Part shown: in pieces, positions 1-5,247 of the stretch
Layout: each line of letters begins with the position of its first letter
Numbering within the stretch: position 1 is the stretch's first letter
NCBI GenBank assembly: GCA_017533545.1
Contig: JAFXHW010000012.1
Span: forward strand, 1 to 7,188
From: Clostridia bacterium
GTDB taxonomy: Bacteria; Bacillota_A; Clostridia; Oscillospirales; CAG-272
DNA length: 7,188 nucleotides
Reading direction: 5' to 3'
The notes under the pieces: generated by a model
Seen by the model: the letters and a program-made list of their open reading frames with translations, nothing else
Told to the model about the DNA's origin: nothing
Database searches by the model: none
Made by a program: the position numbers and the translations under genes

Positions 1-1169
1 GCAAGCTCGAATCCTTCACGGCGCATTGTTTCGATAAGAACGGAAAGGTGCATTTCGCCGCGTCCTGCGACCTTGAAGCTGTCGGTGGTGTCTCCGTCGG
101 ATACGCGGAGAGAAACGTCGCGTAAAAGCTCCTTATAAAGGCGCTCACGAAGCTGACGGGAAGTTACGTATTTGCCGTCCTGACCTGCAAAGGGGCTGTC
201 GTTTACCGAGAAGGTCATTTCGATAGTCGGCTCGCCGATCTGAACGAAGGGAAGGGGCTCTGATACGTTGATGTCGGTCAGAGTGTCACCGATGTTGATG
301 TTTTCAGCGCCCGAAAAACCGACGATGTCGCCGACGGTCGCGCTCTGAAGCTGTGCACGTCCGAGACCGTCGAAGGAGTAAAGCGAAACAACTTTCGTGC
401 GAGTGTGCTGGTCGGGATCGTGGTAGTTTACTACCATAACGTCCTGACCCTGCTTTATCGTACCGCGGTCAACTCGTCCGATACCGATTCGTCCTACGTA
501 TTCGCTGTAATCGATAGAGGAAACGAGGATCTGAAGAGGCTCGTCGGGTTCACCCACGGGTGCGGGAATGTATTCAAGAATGGTGTCGAAAAGGGGACGG
601 AGATCCTCGCCCTTTTCGTAGGGAGAGATCGATGCCGTGCCGTCGCGGCCCGAGCAGAAGAGCATGGGGCTGTCGAGCTGATCGCCGGTAGCATCAAGCT
701 CTAAAAGGAGCTCAAGAACTTCTTCTTCAACCTCTTCGGGGCGGGCGTCGGGCTTGTCTATCTTGTTTAAAACAACGATAACGCGCTGACCCTGCTCGAG
801 TGCCTTTTGCAGAACGAAGCGGGTCTGGGGCATGGGGCCTTCGGCGGCGTCAACCAAAAGGATTACGCCGTTTACCATTTTCAGTATGCGCTCAACCTCG
901 CCCGAAAAGTCGGCATGGCCGGGGGTGTCGATGATGTTGATCTTGACACCGTCGGGATGAGATTCGTTAGCATAGTGTACGGCGGTATTTTTTGCAAGAA
1001 TGGTAATGCCGCGCTCGCGCTCAAGGGGATTGGAGTCCATTACGCATTCCTGCATAACCTGATTGTCGCGGTAAACGCCGCCCTGCTTTAACATATTGTC
1101 AACGAGGGTGGTCTTACCGTGGTCAACGTGAGCAATGATGGCAATGTTGCGTAAATTTTCGCGTATCAA
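1..1169 (-). CDS. typA: TypA/BipA ribosome-associated GTPase, N-terminal 389 residues (3' end beyond window)
   Basis: Translational GTPase of the EF-G/LepA superfamily. TypA binds the 70S ribosome and is linked to ribosome assembly and stress or cold adaptation; it acts in the cytosol. Visible motifs: G1 AHVDHGKT (residues 13-20), the TypA-type switch I stretch [13 protein letters not shown] (45-57), G3 DTPGH (81-85) and G4 NKID (135-138). The G5 position reads SGRDG (173-177) where SA is usual. A beta-barrel domain II follows ([11 protein letters not shown]), then the start of domain III ([10 protein letters not shown] near the window edge). The family is about 600 residues, so roughly the C-terminal third lies off the window. 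The start is TTG at 1169: it gives the expected beginning [20 protein letters not shown], has AAAGAGG at 1179-1185 nine bases upstream, and no in-frame ATG lies nearby. The switch I sequence separates it from EF-G and LepA. Confidence 0.97.
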   Translation of the reverse strand, partial: MIRENLRNIAIIAHVDHGKTTLVDNMLKQGGVYRDNQVMQECVMDSNPLERERGITILAKNTAVHYANESHPDGVKINIIDTPGHADFSGEVERILKMVNGVILLVDAAEGPMPQTRFVLQKALEQGQRVIVVLNKIDKPDARPEEVEEEVLELLLELDATGDQLDSPMLFCSGRDGTASISPYEKGEDLRPLFDTILEYIPAPVGEPDEPLQILVSSIDYSEYVGRIGIGRVDRGTIKQGQDVMVVNYHDPDQHTRTKVVSLYSFDGLGRAQLQSATVGDIVGFSGAENINIGDTLTDINVSEPLPFVQIGEPTIEMTFSVNDSPFAGQDGKYVTSRQLRERLYKELLRDVSLRVSDGDTTDSFKVAGRGEMHLSVLIETMRREGFEL

Positions 1170-1178
1170 TGAATTATA

Positions 1179-1185
1179 CCTCTTT
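1179..1185 (-). promoter_or_regulatory. Ribosome binding site of typA (decides the TTG start)
   Basis: On the minus strand the sequence is AAAGAGG, nine bases before TTG at 1169-1167. The reading frame upstream of that TTG has no ATG or GTG with a comparable site, so this supports the rare TTG start. Confidence 0.75.
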
Positions 1186-1219
1186 ATCTGTCGTATAGTG
1201 TAATTTTTAACAATTAATT

Positions 1220-1248
1220 ATTATAACACTTATAATTTTGAGTGTCAA
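1220..1248 (-). promoter_or_regulatory. Sigma-A promoter of typA, perfect consensus
   Basis: On the minus strand, TTGACA (1248-1243) and TATAAT (1225-1220) are separated by exactly 17 bases, an exact match to the housekeeping promoter consensus. Transcription would begin near 1213, giving a leader of about 44 bases before the TTG start. I see no operator or riboswitch in the leader. Confidence 0.9.
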
Positions 1249-1358
1249 TAGAATAATGTTAATATTAAGATAAAAATGAGCGTTTTTTGAAACAACCGCT
1301 TTTACTGAGATTTTTTACACAAAAATGAAATAAAATTCAGTGAAAAATATATTCTTAC

Positions 1359-1387
1359 TTGACAGCTTTTGTGAAATATTGTATAAT
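1359..1387 (+). promoter_or_regulatory. Sigma-A promoter of the DUF1846 gene, perfect consensus
   Basis: TTGACA (1359-1364) and TATAAT (1382-1387) are 17 bases apart, again an exact consensus. The expected start site near 1394 lies downstream of the GTG at 1340 that opens the longest reading frame, and only about three bases before the ATG at 1397. The promoter therefore rules out the most upstream starts. The region between this promoter and the typA promoter (1249-1358) is AT-rich, and I see nothing convincing in it. Confidence 0.9.
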
Positions 1388-1437
1388 AAAAAAAGTATGT
1401 TATTTGACGGTGTTTCTCGGCAAATTTCAATGTCTTC

Positions 1438-1442
1438 GGAGG
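1438..1442 (+). promoter_or_regulatory. Ribosome binding site GGAGG fixing a GTG start for the DUF1846 gene
   Basis: GGAGG is followed by eight bases and GTG at 1451. The in-frame ATG at 1430 lies upstream of this site and has no purine-rich sequence before it. This makes GTG 1451 the best start, which also gives the usual family length. Confidence 0.85.
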
Positions 1443-1450
1443 CAAATAAA

Positions 1451-2941
1451 GTGGTTACGCACGGTTTCGACAACGAAAAATATATAAAGGCGCAAAAGGA
1501 AAAGATATCCGAGCGCATCAAGATGTTCGGCGGCAAGCTGTATCTCGAATTCGGGGGTAAGCTTTTCGACGATTATCACGCATCCCGCGTACTTCCGGGC
1601 TTTAAACCCGATTCCAAGATCAAGATGCTGCAGAGCATGACCGACGATGTCGAGATCGTTATCGTCATCAATGCGGGCGATATCGAAAACAACCGCATGA
1701 GAGGTGATATCGGCATCACCTATGACGCCGACGTTTTACGCCTTATCGATGCTTTCCGCTCGCTCGGATTTTATATAGGTGCCGTTGTAATCGCGCAGTA
1801 TGCAGGTCAGCATTCGGCAGACGTATTCAAAAACAAGCTTGAAATGTCGGGCATGAGAGTGTATCTGCACTATCCCATCGAGGGATACCCGCTCTGCGTT
1901 GATAAGATCGCCAGCGACGAAGGCTTTGGCAAAAACGAATACATCGAAACCACCCGTCCGCTCGTTGTTATCACAGCTCCCGGTCCGGGAAGCGGCAAGA
2001 TGGCAACCTGCCTTTCCCAGCTTTACCACGAAAATCTTCGCGGAGTCAAGTCGGGATATGCCAAATACGAGACCTTCCCCGTATGGAATCTGCCCTTAAA
2101 GCACCCCGTAAATTTAGCATACGAGGCTGCAACGGCCAACCTTAACGACATCAATATGATCGACCCATATCACTATGATGCATATCAGACGATGTCGGTC
2201 AACTATAACCGCGATATAGAAATTTTCCCCGTGCTCCGCAACCTCATCAGCACGATAAACGGAGGCAAGTGCCCCTATCTTTCGCCTACCGATATGGGCG
2301 TAAATATGGCGGGATACTGTATCACCGATGACGAGGCGGTATGCAAGGCTTCGCGCGACGAGATCATCCGCCGCTATTTCAATACCCTTTGCGATAAGAG
2401 AAAGGGAAGAACCGATAATGCGGCGGTAGAAAAGCTTGAGATACTGATGAAGCAGGCCGGAATTTCGGTTGACGACCGTCCCGTTGTATCTGCAGCGCTT
2501 TCCAGATCGGCCGAGGTCAATAATACCCCTGCGGTGGCAATCGAGCTGCCCGACGGACGAATCGTTACAGGCAAAACGTCCGATCTTCTGGGTCCCGCAT
2601 CTGCGGCATTGCTCAACGCAGTTAAAGCAATGGAGCATCTTGAAAGAAAGATCCACCTTATCAGCCCCGAAACCATCGAGCCCATTCAGGAGCTTAAGAC
2701 AAAGATACTCGGCAACCGTAATCCCCGACTCCATTCGGACGAGGTTCTGCTTGCCCTCTCAATTTCGGCATCGCAGAGCGATATCGCGCGCCGCGCAATG
2801 GACCATCTCAGCTCCCTTCGCGGATGCGAGGCGCATTCCACGGTCATTTTAGCGCAGGCCGACGAGGACGTCTACCGTAAGCTCGGTATCCATCTTACCT
2901 GCGAGCCGCAGTACGATTCGAAGTCGCTTTTCCATAAGTAA
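1451..2941 (+). CDS. DUF1846 (UPF0371) family protein, function unknown
   Basis: A 496-residue protein of the DUF1846/UPF0371 family, recognised from its highly conserved segments: LYLEFGGKLFDDYHASRVLP (residues 30-49), the glycine-rich P-loop-like GPGSGK (178-183) followed by MATCLSQLYHE, and near the C-terminus LRGCEAHSTVIL and a terminal KLFHK. The length matches the family. The reaction is not established for the family. The GPGSGK loop suggests nucleotide or phosphate binding, but that is inference. No signal peptide or membrane segment is seen, so it should be cytosolic. The start is GTG at 1451, chosen for its GGAGG site and because a consensus promoter sits inside the longer frame that begins at 1340. 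The gene stands alone: own promoter, and a terminator six bases after the stop. Its divergent partner is typA, with no functional link visible. Confidence 0.95.
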   Translation: MVTHGFDNEKYIKAQKEKISERIKMFGGKLYLEFGGKLFDDYHASRVLPGFKPDSKIKMLQSMTDDVEIVIVINAGDIENNRMRGDIGITYDADVLRLIDAFRSLGFYIGAVVIAQYAGQHSADVFKNKLEMSGMRVYLHYPIEGYPLCVDKIASDEGFGKNEYIETTRPLVVITAPGPGSGKMATCLSQLYHENLRGVKSGYAKYETFPVWNLPLKHPVNLAYEAATANLNDINMIDPYHYDAYQTMSVNYNRDIEIFPVLRNLISTINGGKCPYLSPTDMGVNMAGYCITDDEAVCKASRDEIIRRYFNTLCDKRKGRTDNAAVEKLEILMKQAGISVDDRPVVSAALSRSAEVNNTPAVAIELPDGRIVTGKTSDLLGPASAALLNAVKAMEHLERKIHLISPETIEPIQELKTKILGNRNPRLHSDEVLLALSISASQSDIARRAMDHLSSLRGCEAHSTVILAQADEDVYRKLGIHLTCEPQYDSKSLFHK

Positions 2942-2946
2942 TTTTT

Positions 2947-2980
2947 AAAAGCAGCAGACTTAACGCCTGCTGCTTTTTTT
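2947..2980 (+). terminator. Intrinsic terminator after the DUF1846 gene
   Basis: GCAGCAG (2951-2957) pairs with CTGCTGC (2967-2973) around a 9-base loop, flanked by AAAA on the left and seven T on the right. It begins six bases after the stop codon. The right arm shares AACGCCTGCTG with the terminator at 4020-4053. Confidence 0.9.
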
Positions 2981-2998
2981 GCGGTATGGAGATTTCAC

Positions 2999-3027
2999 TT
3001 GATTTACATACGGTTTTGTGGTATAAT
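2999..3027 (+). promoter_or_regulatory. Sigma-A promoter of the M28 peptidase gene
   Basis: TTGATT (2999-3004) and a perfect TATAAT (3022-3027) are 17 bases apart. The -35 matches four of six consensus bases. The start site near 3034 would leave a leader of about 30 bases. A Shine-Dalgarno AAAGGA (3051-3056) lies seven bases before ATG 3064. Confidence 0.8.
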
Positions 3028-3063
3028 GTCGAAAAATCGGTAATATAACGAAAGGAATAAAAA

Positions 3064-3990
3064 ATGACCGAAACGACACGGGAGATACTTGACAAATATC
3101 AGGTGAGAAAAAGCAAGACACAAAAAAGAGCATTTGAAAAATATATAGAGCAGCTGTCTGCCGACTGGGGATATATTTTCAAGACCGAGAAGGGGTCATT
3201 CGGATCGAAAAATCTGGTTGTGGGAGATATCTCGACCGCGAAAGTGGTATATACTGCACACTACGACACGGCTCCGGCGCTTCCTTTCCCCAATTTTATT
3301 ACTCCCAAGAATTTTTTGATTTATATACTTTACAATATCGCGCTTGCTGTCGGAATTTTAATTGCGGCGTTTTTGATCGGATTTATCGGCGGAGTGATAT
3401 TGGTAGTATTCGATTTAAGCGAAAACATTGCGGGCATTGTCGGCGCGATCGCCTATTGGATATGCCTGCTTTGGCTCTTTTGGGGACCTGCCAATAAGCA
3501 TACTGCGAACGATAATACTTCGGGGGTTACCCTGCTCGTCGATATTATGAGAGATCTGCCAGAAGAGAGACGCGGAGAGGTTGCTTTTGTCTTTTTTGAT
3601 CTCGAGGAGTCGGGACTTTTCGGATCATCTTCCTTTGCGCGTATGCATAAAAAAGAGATGAAGAATCGTCTGCTGGTCAATTTTGACTGCGTTTCCGACG
3701 GTGAGAATATACTTTTTGTGCTCTGTAAGCATGCAAAAAATTATCGTACACCGATAGAGAGTGCATTTAAAGAAAGGGACGGTTTTAAAGTAGAGGTGGC
3801 AGAGAAGGGGGTATTCTATCCTTCCGACCAGATAAATTTTCCCTGCGGCGTTGGCGTTGCCGCACTAAAATCTACCAAGCGCGGGTTGCTTTATATGAAT
3901 CGCATACATACAAAGCACGACGTTATTTATCGAGAGGAGAACATTGAATTTCTCAAAAACGGAGCAGTTGAATTGCCCTCGCTTATGTGA
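3064..3990 (+). CDS. M28-family zinc metallopeptidase with membrane segments inserted in the catalytic domain
   Basis: A 308-residue protein with the M28 (aminopeptidase Y/S-type) metal site in order: AHYDT (H66 ligand, D68 supporting Asp), NDNTSG (D150, expected bridging Asp), DLEESGLFGS (E181 general base, E182 ligand), NFDCVSDG (D208 ligand) and HTKHD (H282 ligand). Ligand assignments are by analogy with the family. Between H66/D68 and D150 lies a strongly hydrophobic insert, about residues 83-141. It looks like one long or two short helices (83-116), a short DLSEN turn, and a second span at 122-141. With no signal peptide, the catalytic halves should meet on one side of the membrane, probably the cytosolic side, if the insert forms an even number of spans. 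Substrate unknown; an aminopeptidase or dipeptidase is likely. The start ATG 3064 has a good ribosome site. The gene is monocistronic, with its own promoter and terminator. Confidence 0.88.
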   Translation: MTETTREILDKYQVRKSKTQKRAFEKYIEQLSADWGYIFKTEKGSFGSKNLVVGDISTAKVVYTAHYDTAPALPFPNFITPKNFLIYILYNIALAVGILIAAFLIGFIGGVILVVFDLSENIAGIVGAIAYWICLLWLFWGPANKHTANDNTSGVTLLVDIMRDLPEERRGEVAFVFFDLEESGLFGSSSFARMHKKEMKNRLLVNFDCVSDGENILFVLCKHAKNYRTPIESAFKERDGFKVEVAEKGVFYPSDQINFPCGVGVAALKSTKRGLLYMNRIHTKHDVIYREENIEFLKNGAVELPSLM

Positions 3991-4019
3991 ATTTATAAAT
4001 TGATATTTTTACCAACATA

Positions 4020-4053
4020 AAAGAACGGCAGGCATAAACGCCTGCTGTTTTTT
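4020..4053 (+). terminator. Intrinsic terminator after the M28 peptidase gene
   Basis: GCAGGC (4028-4033) pairs with GCCTGC (4040-4045) around ATAAAC. The stem extends outward by C-G, A-T and G-T pairs to 4020/4053, and the right side ends in a run of six T. It lies 30 bases after the peptidase stop. The A-rich left flank gives a weaker T-rich tail on the minus strand, so it may also stop stray transcription from the opposite side. Confidence 0.85.
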
Positions 4054-4065
4054 ATATTGAATAAT

Positions 4066-4091
4066 GGATTTCCCATAAGGATTTCCCATAA
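4066..4091. repeat. Tandem duplication of a 13-bp unit
   Basis: GGATTTCCCATAA occurs twice head to tail, at 4066-4078 and 4079-4091, with no mismatch. It sits between two hairpins in the convergent intergenic region. This looks like a small slippage duplication; no coding or binding role is evident. Confidence 0.9.
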
Positions 4092-4092
4092 T

Positions 4093-4128
4093 GAAAGAAT
4101 GGCAGGCGTTTACGCCTGCCATTCTTTC
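4093..4128 (-). terminator. 16-bp perfect hairpin in the convergent intergenic region, likely (bidirectional) terminator
   Basis: GAAAGAATGGCAGGCG (4093-4108) and its exact complement (4113-4128) flank a TTTA loop. It lies 30 bases past the aldolase stop in the aldolase direction and 100 bases past the peptidase stop in the other. There is no long T run after it, but each arm ends in the T-rich ATTCTTTC on the transcript. Its GGCAGGCG core is shared with the terminator at 4020-4053. The role as terminator or mRNA 3' end stabiliser is inferred from position and shape. Confidence 0.7.
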
Positions 4129-4131
4129 CAG

Positions 4132-4154
4132 CTCAAAAGCGTTTCGCTTTTGAG
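4132..4154 (-). terminator. Hairpin directly after the aldolase stop codon
   Basis: CTCAAAAGCG (4132-4141) pairs perfectly with CGCTTTTGAG (4145-4154) around a 3-base loop. It begins three bases after the aldolase stop on the minus strand. It lacks a following T run, so alone it may be a 3' end stabiliser. Together with the 16-bp hairpin next to it, it most likely forms the end of the isomerase-aldolase transcript. Confidence 0.6.
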
Positions 4155-4157
4155 GTT

Positions 4158-5156
4158 TTATACATACCAAAGTGCGAGGTAATCGTCAACGATCGCTTTC
4201 ATCTTGCCGTAGATGATGTCGCTGCGGTATTTTTCGGTGAAGAAACCGATGTTGATCTTGTCGCCTGTTCTGCACTTTTCGGTGAGATAACCCTCTGCGA
4301 TAAGGGCATCGACCATCTTTTCGCCTGCCGCTTTCGAAGCGTTCTTTACAAGAGCTTCGAAAAGCACGGGAGAGCTGTCGCGCTCGAGTGCAGTCCAGAT
4401 GTTAACCTTGCAGATACCGTCGGAATAGAGCTTTGCAACCTGATCGTTGGTAACACTGGAGGTACCGTGGAGTACAATATTTGCGCCGATCTCGTTTTTG
4501 ATCTCTCTTGCGATGTCGCCGTGATATTTGAGCTCCTTGCCGGTTGCGCGGTGCTCGGTGCCGAGGTTGGCAACGATCATGTCAACGCCGGTCTCGTCGA
4601 AATATCTCTTCGCCTTTTCGGGAGTGGTAAGATCGTTGTGCTGCGAGCCGGTAGCATCAACGATCTCGTCGCAAGCGCCCTCGATAACGATCTTGCCGCG
4701 GTTCTTTTTGACGAATTCTGCGGTGAGCTTGATGTTTTCGTCAAAGGGAAGAGCGGATGCATCGAACATGATGGAGGAATAAGCGCTGAGGTCGCCGCTG
4801 TGAAGCTCGGCGTCGGAGTCGAACTGAACGTGGTCGAGGTGGATGAGCACGTCAACGTTGTCGTAAAGACCGCCTTCGCCTGCGAACGCGTGAATGTCGT
4901 CGAGGAAGAGCTTAAGGCCGGTCTTCCAATCCTCCGATGCGGAGTAGTTGGGAGCCTGGGAGCGGTGAGAGTAGTTTACAGTGATAGCAATGCTGATCGG
5001 AACTCTCTTGCCGGTCTTTTTTGCATACTCGCTGCAGGAAGCCAAAATAGCTTCTGTAGTGGTCTGATTTTCGGTGCAGATGCAGGGAATTACCCAGCCC
5101 TGCTTTGCGGCATAGGCATAAACCTCTTTGACCTGCTCGTATTTTGTAATGATCAT
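4158..5156 (-). CDS. Divergent class II (zinc) aldolase, fructose-bisphosphate aldolase-like
   Basis: A 332-residue TIM-barrel protein of the class II aldolase family, which cleaves ketose phosphates to dihydroxyacetone phosphate and an aldehyde using zinc. Visible core: HLDH (106-109, D108 catalytic, H109 zinc ligand), SSIMFDASALPFDEN (family-typical, 127-141), GTEHR (H202 zinc ligand), LHGTSS (H230 zinc ligand) and GICKVNIWTALE (N252). The 28-residue gap between H202 and H230 matches the family. Differences from true fructose-bisphosphate aldolase: the phosphate-binding GGSG reads GTSS, the Gly after the second zinc His is R203, and the usual NVAT/NVDT reads NIWT. Substrate is therefore uncertain. 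It is second in an operon with a sugar isomerase 91 bases upstream. The start ATG 5156 follows an in-frame stop four codons earlier; no Shine-Dalgarno lies close, but a strong one sits behind a hairpin (5169-5211). Confidence 0.85.
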   Translation of the reverse strand: MIITKYEQVKEVYAYAAKQGWVIPCICTENQTTTEAILASCSEYAKKTGKRVPISIAITVNYSHRSQAPNYSASEDWKTGLKLFLDDIHAFAGEGGLYDNVDVLIHLDHVQFDSDAELHSGDLSAYSSIMFDASALPFDENIKLTAEFVKKNRGKIVIEGACDEIVDATGSQHNDLTTPEKAKRYFDETGVDMIVANLGTEHRATGKELKYHGDIAREIKNEIGANIVLHGTSSVTNDQVAKLYSDGICKVNIWTALERDSSPVLFEALVKNASKAAGEKMVDALIAEGYLTEKCRTGDKINIGFFTEKYRSDIIYGKMKAIVDDYLALWYV

Positions 5157-5168
5157 TTTACGCAGTTA

Positions 5169-5201
5169 CACGCATCTGCCCGTTTTGGGGGCAGATGCGT
5201 G
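5169..5201 (-). promoter_or_regulatory. 13-bp intercistronic hairpin between the ribosome site and start codon of the aldolase gene
   Basis: CACGCATCTGCCC (5169-5181) is the exact complement of 5189-5201, with a 7-base loop. On the aldolase mRNA it lies after the ribosome-site candidate and before the ATG. No T run follows on either strand, so it is not a classical terminator. It could shorten the effective distance from ribosome site to start, or act as an mRNA processing or stability element. The structure is seen; the role is inferred. Confidence 0.65.
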
Positions 5202-5203
5202 AA

Positions 5204-5211
5204 TCCTTTCT
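5204..5211 (-). promoter_or_regulatory. Displaced Shine-Dalgarno candidate of the aldolase gene
   Basis: On the minus strand this reads AGAAAGGA, a strong ribosome site, but 47 bases before ATG 5156. Removing the intervening 33-base hairpin would leave about 14 bases. There is no competing purine-rich site in the 12 bases just before the ATG. Confidence 0.5.
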
Positions 5212-5247
5212 GATGTTAGTTGAGTTTATTTTTTGACGTTGGATATT

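Noticed and set aside
405..1091. Plus-strand open frames of 99 and 94 codons over typA
   Set aside because: They are shadows of the unambiguous minus-strand TypA reading frame.
1271..1305. Possible terminator or operator between the divergent promoters (AGCG...CGCT)
   Set aside because: Only four base pairs form and no meaningful flank symmetry exists; expected by chance in AT-rich DNA.
2114..2734. A 206-codon minus-strand frame inside the DUF1846 gene
   Set aside because: It is fully contained in a strongly conserved plus-strand gene and has no promoter, ribosome site or known domain.
5169..5201. Intercistronic hairpin as a Rho-independent terminator of the isomerase gene
   Set aside because: No T run follows on either strand, and termination here would silence the aldolase, which has no promoter of its own that I can find.
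4467..5213. A 248-codon open frame on the plus strand, antisense to the aldolase gene
   Set aside because: The aldolase on the opposite strand carries all its zinc-site motifs; the antisense frame has no ribosome site or family resemblance.
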